In this document: piece after piece, positions 35,885-46,192 of the stretch
Position numbering within the stretch: the first letter of the stretch is position 1
Layout: the number at the start of each line of letters is the position of its first letter
DNA from: Phyllobacterium sp. 628
GTDB taxonomy: Bacteria > Pseudomonadota > Alphaproteobacteria > Rhizobiales > Rhizobiaceae
DNA: 64,000 nucleotides
Assembly (NCBI RefSeq): GCF_014189505.1
Contig: NZ_CP050301.1
Coordinates: 875,501 to 939,500 of the forward strand
Direction: 5' to 3'
Notes under the pieces: model-generated
Database searches by the model: none
The model's input: only the letters and a program-made list of their open reading frames with translations
Told to the model about the DNA's origin: nothing
Program-made: the position numbers and the translations under genes

Positions 35885-35908
35885 TAAGTATTGGAGCAAA
35901 TGGTGCCG

Positions 35909-36104
35909 CTTTATCTCTCCCCATGTGGGAGAGAACGGATTTTCTTGGATTTAGCCTTTTTGCTAAATCCTTAGAAAATCCAAGAGAGGGGATTTATTCA
36001 AACCCTCAGGTTGTCCCCTCTCTTGCGATTTCTAGCACTTGAGCTTCGCTACGCTCACTAAGATGCTGAAATCGCTTTCTCCCCCGCAAGGGGGGAGATA
36101 AGAC
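35909..36104. repeat. Intergenic palindromic element with nested hairpin
   Basis: The outer arms (35909-35940 and 36073-36104) share CTTATCTC-CCCC and are inverted. Inside, GGATTTTCTTGGATTTAGC (35937-35955) faces GCTAAATCCTTAGAAAATCC (35962-35981), a near-perfect hairpin. It lies between the convergent FGGY kinase and polA genes and may help to end both transcripts. Confidence 0.75.
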
Positions 36105-36112
36105 AGCAGAGC

Positions 36113-39047
36113 CTAGTGCGCCTCATCCCAGTTGTGGGCGGCGCGGGCGTCGACCCGCAATGGCACAGACAGGGAGATCGCCGGCATGGCGGCATTTTCC
36201 ATAATGTCGCGAACGATAGGAATTGTCGCGTCAACTTCCGTTTCACTGGTCTCAAAAATCAGTTCGTCGTGCACCTGCAACAGCATGCGGGCAGAGAGAT
36301 TTGCCGCTGTCAGCGCTGGTTCCATCCGCACCATGGCGCGGCGGATAATATCGGCAGCTGAACCCTGAATGGGAGCATTGATCGAGGCACGTTCATTGAA
36401 GGCGCGCACCTGCGGATTGGAGGAGCGGATTTCCGGATAATGGGCGCGGCGGCCAAAAATGGTTTCGACATAGCCGTTCTGACGGGCAAATGCCTTGGTC
36501 GCCTCCATATAGTCCTTAATACCGGGGAACCGCTCGAAATAGGTGCGGATATATTGCCCGGCTTCCTCGCGCGGAATCGACAGCTGATTGGCAAGGCCGA
36601 AAGCGGAGATACCGTAGATGATACCGAAATTGATCGCCTTGGCGCGGCGGCGCACTTCCGATGGCATGTCCTTCACCGGCACGCCGAACATTTCTGAAGC
36701 AGTCATCGCATGAATATCGATGCCGTCGGCAAAGGCCTGCGTCAGCTGCGGAATTTCGGCAACATGTGCGAGCACGCGCAATTCGATCTGACTGTAATCG
36801 GCGGAAATAAGCTTGTTGCCAGGCTCTGCAATGAAGGCGGTGCGGATCTTGCGGCCTTCGCTGGTGCGCACGGGAATGTTCTGCAGATTGGGCTCTGACG
36901 AGGAAAGCCGTCCTGTCGATGTCGCCGCCATGGCGTAGGAGGTGTGAACGCGTTTGGTATCCGGGTGGATATAGCCGGGCAGGGCGTCCGTATAGGTGGA
37001 TTTGAGCTTGGTCAGCTGACGCCAGTCAACGATCTTGCGCGGCAGTTCATGACCTTCCGCCGCAAGATCTTCCAACACTTGTGCTGACGTGGACCACTGG
37101 CCGGTCTTGGTCTTGGACCCGCCGGGCAGGCTCATTTTGCCAAACAGGATATCGCCAAGCTGCTTGGGTGAGCCAATGTTCAGCTTCTCCCCGGCAAGCT
37201 GGTAAATCTCGTGTTCGATAGAGGCTGCGGCCTGTGCCAGATCGCCGGAAAGGCGTGACAGGATTTGCCGGTCAACAGAAATACCGCGCTCTTCCATGCG
37301 GGCAAGCACGGCGACAAGCGGCCGCTCCAACCGTTCATAGACCGAGACAAGACCGTCTTCGACCAAACGTGGCTTGAGCAAACGCCACAGGCGCAAGGTT
37401 ACATCTGCATCTTCAGCCGCGTAGGCGGTCGCGCGGTCGATATCGACCATATCGAAGGTCATGGATGATTTGCCGCTACCCGCCACATCCTTGTAGGCGA
37501 TGGGCGTATGGCCAAGCCAACGCTCGGACAGGGCATCCATGCCGTGGGTGCCTTCACCTGCATCCAATACATAGGAGATCAGCATCGTGTCGTCGAACGG
37601 GTACGGATCAATGCCGTAGCGGTGCATGACCAGCCAGTCATATTTCATATTATGCGCTATTTTCAGCACCGACCGGTCTTCAAGCAGCGGCTTCAAAGCG
37701 CGCAGGGCATCATCGAGCGGGATCTGTCCTTCGACAGTGCCTCCGCCGAGGAGATCGCCCGTGCCGGATTTATGGTTCAGCGGAACATAGGCGGCGTGAC
37801 CGGGTGTAATGGCGAGGGAGAACCCCACCAGCTCCGTTTGCATCGGGTCGAGCGATGTAGTCTCGGTATCGAAAGCAACAAGTCCGGCTTCGGTCGCCTT
37901 ATCAATCCAGACCTGCAGGGTGGCAAGGTCGCGGATGCAGGTATAGCCCGTTGTATCTATCTTCGAGGCAAGCGCCTCATCATTGCGTGCCTTGACCAGA
38001 TCGGCGGGCATCATCAAGCCTGTATCGGCCTTGTCCTGCGGCTTCTCGGCCGCTGGCTGGGCTGCACTGCCGCCCGCTGGAATTTCAACGTCAGGACCGT
38101 GCGCTTCGGCGACGGTTTCAACGCCGACCTGCATCGCCTCAATTGCGGATGCGTCGATGCCGGTGGCTTCAGCCGCACGCCGCGTGAGCGAAGTGAATTC
38201 CATTGCCTTGAGGAACGCGACGAGCTTTGGGCCGTCCTGCGGCTCAAGCACAAAGTCTTCAAGTCCCACATCGATTGGCGTGTCGGTTTTCAACGTCACG
38301 AGCTGGCGTGAGATACGGGCTTGCTCGGCAAATTCGATAATGTTCTCGCGGCGCTTCTGCTGTTTGATTTCGCCCGCGCGGGCAAGCAATGTGTCAAGGT
38401 CGCCGAACTCTTCGAGGAGTTGTGCGGCAGTCTTCGGACCGATGCCGGGAACGCCCGGAACATTGTCGGTCGAATCGCCGGTCAGCGCCTGCAGATCAAT
38501 CATCTTTTCCGGTGGGACACCCCATTTTTCGATAACGTCAGGAATGCCGATCTGCTTGTCCTTCATGCTGTCATACATCGACACCAGTGGCGTAACGATC
38601 TGCATCAAGTCCTTGTCTGAGGAGATGATCGTTACCTCAGCGCCGACAGCTTCGGCCATGCGTGCGTAGGTGGCGATCAGGTCATCGGCCTCATAACCTT
38701 CCTTTTCAATACAGGGCAGATTGAAGGCCTTGGTCGCCTGACGGATCAGTCCGAATTGCGGGATCAAATCCTCAGGCGGGGCAGAGCGGTTCGCCTTGTA
38801 TTCCGGATAAATCTCTTTGCGGAACGTGTTCGACGAGTAGTCGAAAATGACGGCAAAATGTGTTGGCGTCACCCCCCACCGATGTGTCACGGGCCTCGCG
38901 CAGCAGCTTCCACAACATGTTGCAGAAACCGGACACGGCGCCCACCGGCAGGCCGTCCGATTTGCGGGTGAGGGGTGGCAGCGCATGATAGGCCCGGAAG
39001 ATGTAGCCTGAACCGTCGACGAGAAAGAGATGATCACCTTTTTTCAT
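36113..39047 (-). CDS. polA: DNA polymerase I, with an apparent frameshift near the N terminus
   Basis: Full-length polA by homology: 5'-3' exonuclease, 3'-5' exonuclease (FDTETTSLDP) and polymerase domain (SADYSQIELRVLAH, RRRAKAINFGIIYG, LQVHDELIFE). The correct start is MKKGDHLFLVDGSGYIFRAY at 39047, with AGG before it. That frame reads to REARDTSVGG and then leaves homology, while the conserved continuation GVTPTHFAVIFDYSSNTFRK lies in another frame. The break coincides with a G6 run (C6 on the plus strand, 38872-38877), where one base too many would explain the shift. It is either a sequencing/assembly error or a real mutation. Such a mutation would leave only a non-functional ~90-residue product unless an internal start is used. 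It is convergent with the FGGY kinase gene. Confidence 0.9.
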
Positions 39048-39542
39048 GGTGCCTACGATTAAATGATCATCCAGAAAAAGGAAATGATCTGTCTTCCCCA
39101 TGCACCGAAAGATCGCGGGATAGCCGACTCCTCCTGACAAAAATCTGGCGGATGCTTAACAGCGCGTCGGCTCACAGCAATGATTGCCGCTTTATGACGA
39201 ACAGGTCGGCGGATGAACATATCATTCAGTGATCACGCGTTTGTTACAAAGATGTAATGTTTCGTGCCCTTGAATTGCCATGGTTTGAGACCCAAATCCA
39301 ACTTGTCGACAATAGATCGATGTCCGGGATTTTAGGCTCGTCCCCCGCCTGCCCCGGACTTGCGGTAACCTCATCCCCCCTCTCCGGGTTGCCGCATCTG
39401 AGTGTAGTGATCTGGTCGCCTGTGGTCCCCCCGCCACGGCGGCCATTTCTTTTCCGGGGCCACTTTTTTCTGCCGCTCTCGTCAAAATGGGCTAAGAAGA
39501 ATTCCCTTCACGAATCCCGGTCCAACAAATTCAGGAAACACC
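39048..39542. other. Intergenic stretch between polA and the peptidase gene
   Basis: About 495 bases between divergent genes. It holds an inverted pair TGCGGTAACC (39362-39371)/GGTTGCCGCA (39388-39397) and pyrimidine-rich stretches around 39420-39480. Promoters for both flanking genes are expected here, but none is clear. No gene is seen. Confidence 0.4.
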
Positions 39543-40931
39543 ATGTCAGCGCTTGAACCTGTCTTGAACGCCCTTGATGCTAATCTCGATAAAAGTCTGG
39601 AGCGGCTGTTCGAACTGCTGAAGATCAAATCCATTTCCACCGAGCCTGCATTCAAGGATGAATGCCGCAAAGCTGCGGAATGGCTGGCTGCCGATCTGAA
39701 GACCATCGGCTTTGATGCCAGCGTGCGTGATACACCGGGCCATCCGATGGTTGTTGGTCACCATGAGGGACCAAGCGCCGATGCGCCCCATGTTCTCTTC
39801 TATGGTCATTACGATGTGCAGCCTGTCGACCCGCTGGAATTGTGGGAAAATGATCCGTTCGTACCTGAGATCAAGGATATGGGCAATGGCCGCAAAATCC
39901 TGACTGGTCGCGGCTCTGCCGACGATAAGGGTCAGTTGATGACCTTCGTCGAAGCCTGCCGCGCCTATAAGGAAGTGCATGGCCAGCTTCCGGTCAAAGT
40001 CTCGATCCTGTTTGAGGGTGAAGAGGAGGCAGGTTCGCGTTCGCTTAAGCCATTCCTTGATGCGAACAGGGATGAACTGACAGCGGATTTCGCACTCGTT
40101 TGCGATACCGGCATGTGGGATATGGAAACCCCGGCGATTTCCGTTGGCCTGCGTGGCATGGTGGGCGAGGGTATCGTGGTGAAGGCGGCTGATCGCGATC
40201 TGCATTCCGGTTCTTTCGGCGGTGCGGCTGCCAATCCGATCCACATCCTGACGAAGATTCTCGCCGACCTGCATGACGAGACGGGCGCTGTAACCATTCC
40301 CGGCTTCTATGAAGGTGTTGAGGAAACCCCAACGCAGATTCTGCAGACATGGAATGGCCTCGACTGCACGCCGGAAAACTTCCTTGGACCTATCGGTCTT
40401 TCCATTCCTTCAGGGGAAAAGGGCCGCTCGCTTCTCGAACTCGTCTGGGCGCGTCCGACCGCCGAAGTTAATGGCGTCATTGGCGGCTATACAGGCGATG
40501 GTTTCAAGACGGTTATCGCGGCACAGGCCTCTGCAAAAATCTCCTTCCGCCTCGTGCACAAGCAGAACCCTGACAAAATCCGCGACGCTTTCCGCGCCTT
40601 CGTCCGGGAACGTATTCCTGCCGACTGCTCGGTCGAGTTCCATGAACATGGCGGCTCGCCGGCCATTCAGCTTTCCTACGACTCGCCGCTGCTGGCCAAG
40701 GCCAAGACAGCCCTGAGTGACGAATGGCCAAATCCGGCTGTGCTGATTGCCATGGGCGGTTCGATACCCGTTGTTGGCGACTTTCAGAACATGCTCGGCA
40801 TGGAATCGCTGCTTGTTGGCTTCGGTCTTGAAGATGATCGCATCCATTCCCCCAATGAAAAATATGAGCTGAATTCCTTCCACAAGGGTCAGCGGTCCTG
40901 GGCACGTATTCTTGATGTCCTTGCCAAATAA
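39543..40931 (+). CDS. M20-family metallopeptidase (dipeptidase)
   Basis: 462 residues. Zn-binding residues are in VLFYGHYDVQPVDP (His), TGRGSADDKGQ (Asp), LFEGEEEAGS (Glu pair) and VCDTGMWD (Asp). The dimerisation domain has VKAADRDLHSGSFGGAAANP. It matches M20 dipeptidases of the cytosolic CNDP type, hydrolysing di- or tripeptides. It is followed after 15 bases by an RNase D gene. Confidence 0.94.
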   Translation: MSALEPVLNALDANLDKSLERLFELLKIKSISTEPAFKDECRKAAEWLAADLKTIGFDASVRDTPGHPMVVGHHEGPSADAPHVLFYGHYDVQPVDPLELWENDPFVPEIKDMGNGRKILTGRGSADDKGQLMTFVEACRAYKEVHGQLPVKVSILFEGEEEAGSRSLKPFLDANRDELTADFALVCDTGMWDMETPAISVGLRGMVGEGIVVKAADRDLHSGSFGGAAANPIHILTKILADLHDETGAVTIPGFYEGVEETPTQILQTWNGLDCTPENFLGPIGLSIPSGEKGRSLLELVWARPTAEVNGVIGGYTGDGFKTVIAAQASAKISFRLVHKQNPDKIRDAFRAFVRERIPADCSVEFHEHGGSPAIQLSYDSPLLAKAKTALSDEWPNPAVLIAMGGSIPVVGDFQNMLGMESLLVGFGLEDDRIHSPNEKYELNSFHKGQRSWARILDVLAK

Positions 40932-40946
40932 AACCGGAGAGATTTG

Positions 40947-41564
40947 ATGACCATTCGCTTTCACCGCAATGATCTGCCCGACCTTGCAAATTACCAGGTC
41001 AATGCTGTCGCCATTGATACCGAAACGCTGGGACTCAACCCGCATCGTGACCGGCTCTGTGTCGTACAGATCTCGCCCGGGGACGGCTCGGCGGATGTCA
41101 TCCAGATCGACAAAGGACAGACATCTGCCCCCAATCTGGTGAAGTTGCTTGGTGACAATGCTATCACCAAGATTTTCCATTTCGGTCGTTTTGATCTTGC
41201 TGTGCTTTACCATGCATTCGGTGTCATGCCGAAGCCGGTATTCTGCACCAAGATTGCCTCGCGTCTGACCCGTACCTACACGGACCGGCACGGCCTCAAG
41301 GAAATCTGCAGCGAATTGCTGGATGTGAATTTGTCGAAGCAGCAGCAATCATCGGATTGGGCTGCGCCTGAGCTGTCGCAAGCCCAGCTTGAATATGCCG
41401 CCTCGGACGTCCTTTATTTGCATCGCCTCAGTGCCATTCTCATTGAACGATTGAAGCGTGATGGCCGCGCCGAAGAAGCCGCCGCGTGTTTCGAATTTCT
41501 GCCTACCCGTTCCAAGCTTGATCTCATGGGTTGGGACGAACAGGACATCTTCGCGCATAGCTGA
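40947..41564 (+). CDS. rnd: Ribonuclease D-like 3'-5' exonuclease
   Basis: 205 residues from the ATG at 40947, with GGAG upstream. DEDD-type motifs: VAIDTETLGLNPHRDRLC (D, E), IFHFGRFDLAVL (D), and YAASDVLYLHRL (Y, D). It lacks the C-terminal HRDC domains of long RNase D, as is common for a short RNase D in Hyphomicrobiales. It processes tRNA 3' ends and other RNAs. It is convergent with the acyltransferase gene, ending one base from it. Confidence 0.92.
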   Translation: MTIRFHRNDLPDLANYQVNAVAIDTETLGLNPHRDRLCVVQISPGDGSADVIQIDKGQTSAPNLVKLLGDNAITKIFHFGRFDLAVLYHAFGVMPKPVFCTKIASRLTRTYTDRHGLKEICSELLDVNLSKQQQSSDWAAPELSQAQLEYAASDVLYLHRLSAILIERLKRDGRAEEAAACFEFLPTRSKLDLMGWDEQDIFAHS

Positions 41565-42695
41565 TTACTCGGCTGAAGCGAGCGCGCCCTTGCCCTGTTG
41601 CGGTGTGGGCGCGCCGTCAATATGGGCCCATTGCGGCCGCTTGAACAGGAAACGGCCATAGCCGGTCCATTGGACAAGGCCGTAGAGAATGACCGGCCCG
41701 GCAACACCGCACATCACCGTCAACAGAGAGATCGTGCCGATATCGGTGATGACACCGCTTTTCAGCAGGATGGTGCGTGAGAGGGCCATGGGCAGGAAGA
41801 ACGCGAGATAGACGACAATCGAATGCGCACCAAGCCAGCGCAGCGGGTGTACAAACCGTCGGGCCGCCGGCTGTGCTTCCAATCGGGCGAGTAGCGCTGA
41901 CACTGAAACGATGGCGAGTGCCCCGGCAAAGCCGGCTAGCAAGGAGATGACCGGCACATTGCTCCAGCCGCCCAGCCCGCCTGACGCATAGGCGTCTTCG
42001 GGAATCCATGCCGCGAAGGCTGGAGACGCCGGATGGAAGACGAGCCAGCCATTGATGAGAGCCCATGTGCCAAGAATGATCACTGCGATCAACGGGCGTT
42101 GTCGCAACCATTGCGCGAGCCTGAAAATCACAGGTGCAAAAGCATAGCCCGCGAAGAAAAACACATATCGGCTGCAAAACTCATCAAGCACCAGCCATCC
42201 CGTATGGATCGGCCAGGTTTCGAGCACTGTGGCGATGGCAAGGATGACCCAGACATTGACGGATTTGACCAGCCGCGTGACGACAAAGAAGATTGGCAGG
42301 AGATAGATAAACCATAGCGTGCCGAATGGCTGCACGAGCGCCCAAAGGTAGGCACCGACCGCGCCGCTGGTACCGCTTTCGGCGACGATACCCGGAGTCT
42401 TGAACAGGAACTGGATCGTCAGCCACAGCAGATAGAAATAGACAAAGTGCACAATCTTGCGATCGGCATAGCGCAGCCACGGCCGGTCGATGACCAGACC
42501 GAGAAACAGGCCGGAGATCAGGAAAAAGTCTGGCATGCGGAAGGGCTGGGCAAAAGACACGACCGGATGCATCCAGCCCCGCGCGCCAGCATCGGCTTCA
42601 ACACCGAGCACAGAGTGCATCATGACAACAAAGATGATGCAGATACCCTTGGCGATATCGACCCAATCGACGCGTATTTTTTCGCCAGTGTTCAT
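41565..42695 (-). CDS. Acyltransferase-3 family membrane protein
   Basis: 376 residues with about ten TM helices. The N-terminal RVDWVDIAKGICIIFVVMMH, with the family His, and FRMPDFFLISGLFLGL are the acyltransferase-3 hallmarks. Members move acetyl or other acyl groups onto surface glycans or membrane sugars. The substrate is unknown. It stands alone on the minus strand. Confidence 0.88.
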   Translation of the reverse strand: MNTGEKIRVDWVDIAKGICIIFVVMMHSVLGVEADAGARGWMHPVVSFAQPFRMPDFFLISGLFLGLVIDRPWLRYADRKIVHFVYFYLLWLTIQFLFKTPGIVAESGTSGAVGAYLWALVQPFGTLWFIYLLPIFFVVTRLVKSVNVWVILAIATVLETWPIHTGWLVLDEFCSRYVFFFAGYAFAPVIFRLAQWLRQRPLIAVIILGTWALINGWLVFHPASPAFAAWIPEDAYASGGLGGWSNVPVISLLAGFAGALAIVSVSALLARLEAQPAARRFVHPLRWLGAHSIVVYLAFFLPMALSRTILLKSGVITDIGTISLLTVMCGVAGPVILYGLVQWTGYGRFLFKRPQWAHIDGAPTPQQGKGALASAE

Positions 42696-42835
42696 AATCC
42701 GTCGCTTCCCCCAAGCTTTTGGACTTGTTTGATACGCGATAATTCAAAATGGGAAGTAAAATTCGGGTGATGAATTTGCCGAAACGGCCGAAAATAGGCA
42801 GTTTTTGGCAAAATCCGGTGTTGTCAGGTCCAGAT

Positions 42836-42937
42836 ACAAAAGAGCCGGGCAAGAGCCCGGCGAATTGTGAACGCTAATGCGTCCAGAGGGGAACACGTAA
42901 CGAGCGAAAAAATGGGAGGAGAACCGCTCGTTACGCA
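42836..42937 (-). ncRNA. Candidate small RNA with a CUCCUCCC loop
   Basis: On the minus strand, TTGAAA (42966-42971) and a TATTTT (42943-42948) 17 bases apart could be a promoter. The transcript would begin with an 11-bp perfect stem (arms 42925-42935 and 42896-42906) whose 18-base loop contains CTCCTCCC, an anti-Shine-Dalgarno sequence. A small ACGC/GCGT hairpin follows, then a CCGGGC/GCCCGG hairpin with TCTTTT, a good terminator. CUCCUCCC-loop hairpins define the CcsR/cuckoo-type small RNAs of Alphaproteobacteria; this candidate has only one such loop. Confidence 0.55.
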
Positions 42938-43052
42938 ACACTAAAATATAACTGCCTCGTTCAATTTTCAAGAGTGCAAAAATAATAATCTTTTCGCGCG
43001 CCAAGAATTGACGGAAAGCGACGCGAGGCCAACACGTTGGTTTCGCGCGATA

Positions 43053-43250
43053 TCAGTTGGCAACGGCGCCGGTTTGGCCGGGTGTTGCCGCGGGATCAAG
43101 CTGTTCCTTGCAGGTTCCGTGCCCGCGCAACTGGCATCCACCGAGGCGATACGGGGCCTCGGAGTCTGGAGACGGGTTCAGGCGGGCAATCGCGCCGCCA
43201 CCACAACCGCTCAACAGGATCGCCGCCGAGGCAAGAACAACAAACCGCAT
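43053..43250 (-). CDS. Small lipoprotein
   Basis: 65 residues from the ATG at 43250, with GGAG seven bases before it. MRFVVLASAAILLSGCGGG is a lipoprotein signal with the lipidated Cys at residue 16. The mature part has two further Cys (QLRGHGTCKEQL). It resembles no named family. It is probably anchored in the inner or outer membrane. Confidence 0.65.
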   Translation of the reverse strand: MRFVVLASAAILLSGCGGGAIARLNPSPDSEAPYRLGGCQLRGHGTCKEQLDPAATPGQTGAVAN

Positions 43251-43351
43251 TCATCAACTCCATCTGTTCGATGGCACGAACCTAGCGGTCTGCCTCGGAT
43301 ATCTCAACCGCGAGCCATGGGTTTTCGACCTTGGCTCGCTAAAATTGAACA

Positions 43352-44449
43352 TCAGTTGAGCTTGACGAGGACAACGCGGCGGTTTTTGGCGCGGCCCTCT
43401 TCATTGTCGTTGCTGGCAACCGGTGCCATCATTCCGGCTCCGGCAGGGGTCAGGCGATCCGCCTTGATCTTGTAGGTCCCGACAAGCTCTTTCTTCACCG
43501 CTGCAGCCCGTTTTGCCGACAAGTCAACATTGTAGGTAAACTTGCCCTGATTGTCCGTGTGACCGACAATGATCACCGATAGCTTTGGATCTGCTTCCAA
43601 CAGATTGGCGATTTCCTTGAGCATAGGTTCGGATTCTGGCTTTAGATCGGCCTTATCCGTGTCGAAATAGATGCCGTAAAGCGAAATGCTCCCTTGGGAA
43701 CCAAGTGAACTGGCCATTTCCTTGGCGCCGACGACAATCATCTTTTTGTCGCGCGATTTCGGCTCAAGCACATGAACCAGCGCAATGGTCCGGCCATTCA
43801 GTTCCTTGCAATAGCCGTCATCGAGCAGCGTATAGGTTTGTACCGTGACATACGTGTCGCCATCCGCTGCAGGCAGCTTGGCCGCGAAAAACCGTTGATC
43901 CTTGATGTGCGAGGTGAGGGCACATGCGCCGTTGGAAAAGGGGGCGTCCTTCAGGTCGGCTTCGTGGAAGAACTGCATCATCAGGCTCATATCACCGCCG
44001 CCGCCACTGCTGGAGCGTGTTGCATCGCCGCCGCATTCTTCGGTCTTGCACTCGAACAGAATTTCGCCCTTTGCCGCTGTAATGTCGTCTTCATAGTTGC
44101 GCAGGACTTCAAGCGGTGACCGTTCCGCTGGTGTCACGTAGGTAATGCGGGTCAGTGCTCCCTCGACATCAAGTTTCTTACCCGGTGCGAAAACACTATT
44201 GTTATTCACGTCACGTGCGTCCGGATTTTCACTCGCTTTTAACGGCGCAAGCGGAACCGTAAAGTCCGTAAAGGAAAACTTCTCATAGCTGACAATGAGC
44301 GAACCCTCATAGCGCTTGATCAGCGCATTGTCGCTTGCGCCTTTAATATCGCTCTGCGGGATGGTGGCATCCGCTGCGGCCAATCGTGCTCCAGAAAGCA
44401 CCACGCCCAGTGCCAGAACCATACTCATGCTGCTTTTGTAGAGTGCCAT
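43352..44449 (-). CDS. OmpA-family outer-membrane/peptidoglycan-binding protein
   Basis: 365 residues from the ATG at 44449, with AGGAGAG upstream. A signal peptide (MALYKSSMSMVLALGVVLSG) ends near ARLAAA. The middle (YEGSLIVSYEKFSFTDFTVP, then ADGDTYVTVQTYT) resembles the DUF4892 region. The C-terminal OmpA domain has IYFDTDKADLKPESEPMLKE and VGHTDNQGKFTYNVDLSAKR, which bind peptidoglycan. It probably links the envelope to the cell wall. Confidence 0.88.
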   Translation of the reverse strand: MALYKSSMSMVLALGVVLSGARLAAADATIPQSDIKGASDNALIKRYEGSLIVSYEKFSFTDFTVPLAPLKASENPDARDVNNNSVFAPGKKLDVEGALTRITYVTPAERSPLEVLRNYEDDITAAKGEILFECKTEECGGDATRSSSGGGGDMSLMMQFFHEADLKDAPFSNGACALTSHIKDQRFFAAKLPAADGDTYVTVQTYTLLDDGYCKELNGRTIALVHVLEPKSRDKKMIVVGAKEMASSLGSQGSISLYGIYFDTDKADLKPESEPMLKEIANLLEADPKLSVIIVGHTDNQGKFTYNVDLSAKRAAAVKKELVGTYKIKADRLTPAGAGMMAPVASNDNEEGRAKNRRVVLVKLN

Positions 44450-44742
44450 TGCAAATCTCTCCTGCTTCGATTGGGCTGTTCTACCAAAATTCTGACGCAC
44501 TGCAATTGCTTTTTTATAATGTAAAACGCACTTTTTATTTCATGATGCCGCGCTTTGATCCTGAAACGCGATCAGAGCATTGATGGTAAGTCACCTTCAG
44601 ATTGATGCAGGATTATCAAGTTGAAACGGGTACATAGTTAACCAGAACAAAGTAATTGCCGAATGGATATTTCATCTGTCACAAAAATCTGGTGATAATA
44701 ACATTCTGCAATTCAGGATTTTGTTTTGCAAATTATAAATAA

Positions 44743-45705
44743 ATGCAGCGTGTAATGAGGAATTCCCGCCTTATGGAAACAACTGAAGCCGATATAGACT
44801 ATTGTTTCCGGTTGATACTCGGCCGTGCGATGAATGAAGTGGAAAAAGATCACTATACATTTGTCGGATTGCCGCTGGAAACGGTCGTGCGCAAGTACGT
44901 CAACTCACTTGAGTTTCAGGGACGGCGGATGCTGGACCCGCCTCAGCAGGCAGGTCTTGAGAAAGTTTCTATCAACAATACATGGGTCTTTGCTGATCGT
45001 AATGATGGGGACGTGGGCGAACATATTGTTTCGGGAGCCTATGAGCCAAACGTCACCCGCGTCTTCAAGGAGTTCGTCAAACCCGGCATGCGGGTGATCG
45101 ATATCGGTGCCAATGTCGGTTATTTTTCAATGCTGTCAGCTTCACTTGTGGGTCATGCCGGACGCGTACTTTCGGTTGAGCCCAATGTCGAGAATGGCCG
45201 GCTGCTTGCCGCAAGCCGTGATGCGAATGCTTTTACCCAGATCGAAATTCTTCTGACTGCCGTGAGCGACCGGACGGATGTTCTCTCGCTCAGTGGCTCC
45301 GCATCCAATGGCACGACAGCGACTGTCTTTTCCGGTCAATCACTTGAAATAAAGCGGCTCGTTCCCTGTGTGCGGCTCGATGATGTCCTTCACGAATGGA
45401 ACCGTGTGGATTTCGTCAAGATCGATATTGAAGGCGCTGAATACAAGGCGTTGAATGGCATGATCAAGACGCTGCGGCGTTTCCGCCCTTTGATCATCAG
45501 TGAGTTCAATCCGAACCTGATCGCCTGGATATCCAGCGTGCCGGGCGAAGACTATTTGGCGTTTCTGTTTTCGCTCGGATACAGAATTTCGATCATCACG
45601 CCTGGGGGTACCCTTTTGGATCGCGGTACAGATATCCCGGCGATCATGAACGACGTTAACACCTTTGAAGGTGACCATATCGATTTCCTTGCTCAGCCAG
45701 TCTGA
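44743..45705 (+). CDS. FkbM-family methyltransferase
   Basis: 320 residues. The SAM-binding motif is VIDIGANVGYFSMLSASLVG near residue 120, followed by GRVLSVEPN and the post-motif FVKIDIEGAEYKALNG. FkbM-family enzymes O-methylate sugars or polyketides; in Hyphomicrobiales they often act on surface polysaccharide. The start is uncertain: 44743, 44755 and 44773 are all ATG with weak ribosome sites. Confidence 0.87.
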   Translation: MQRVMRNSRLMETTEADIDYCFRLILGRAMNEVEKDHYTFVGLPLETVVRKYVNSLEFQGRRMLDPPQQAGLEKVSINNTWVFADRNDGDVGEHIVSGAYEPNVTRVFKEFVKPGMRVIDIGANVGYFSMLSASLVGHAGRVLSVEPNVENGRLLAASRDANAFTQIEILLTAVSDRTDVLSLSGSASNGTTATVFSGQSLEIKRLVPCVRLDDVLHEWNRVDFVKIDIEGAEYKALNGMIKTLRRFRPLIISEFNPNLIAWISSVPGEDYLAFLFSLGYRISIITPGGTLLDRGTDIPAIMNDVNTFEGDHIDFLAQPV

Positions 45706-45758
45706 GCAAGGGGGATGAACAGGTTCGAGCCTTGAATGTAACCGTTGCGAGGCAAAGC

Positions 45759-45947
45759 TTAGCGATGGTTCACATAGTAAATGCCGAAGTTGATGGCGAG
45801 CAACACCACGAGGGTCAATGCGAAACAGCCAAGAAAGATCAACAACTTTTTAAGAGCTCCTTTCTCGCGGTTCGTTTTTGAAAGCGCGATAACGATCGCT
45901 GAACCAAAAGAAATACCCAGTATGGCTGGAAGAGACATCATTCCCAT
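45759..45947 (-). CDS. Small two-helix membrane protein
   Basis: 62 residues from the ATG at 45947 (45941 also possible). Two hydrophobic segments (SLPAILGISFGSAIVIAL and LLIFLGCFALTLVVLLAI) flank a short basic loop (SKTNREKGALKK). Orphan small membrane protein; it may mark the left edge of the acquired region that begins at about 46.2 kb. Confidence 0.55.
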   Translation of the reverse strand: MGMMSLPAILGISFGSAIVIALSKTNREKGALKKLLIFLGCFALTLVVLLAINFGIYYVNHR

Positions 45948-46192
45948 AAGATTTGCTTTCCTTTTTATTGCGCCAAGGAAGTAGCTGTCCGAATGGGTAA
46001 ATACAACCTGTCTAAACCAATGATCCACAACCAGAAATTGTCGTTTTGACTGATTGGAACTTATGGATCGGGTTTGCCCTTGCAAAACGTCTATAAAGTC
46101 CGAATTTCCAAACTTTAACCGCACCTTACCATCAAGCCATTGATTTGATTGCGGGCGGTTACCACTCCTAAGTTTCATAACTAGGAGATTTG

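Noticed and set aside
40410-41348. 312-codon minus-strand frame over the peptidase and RNase D genes
   Set aside because: Spans two genes on the other strand that have catalytic motifs.
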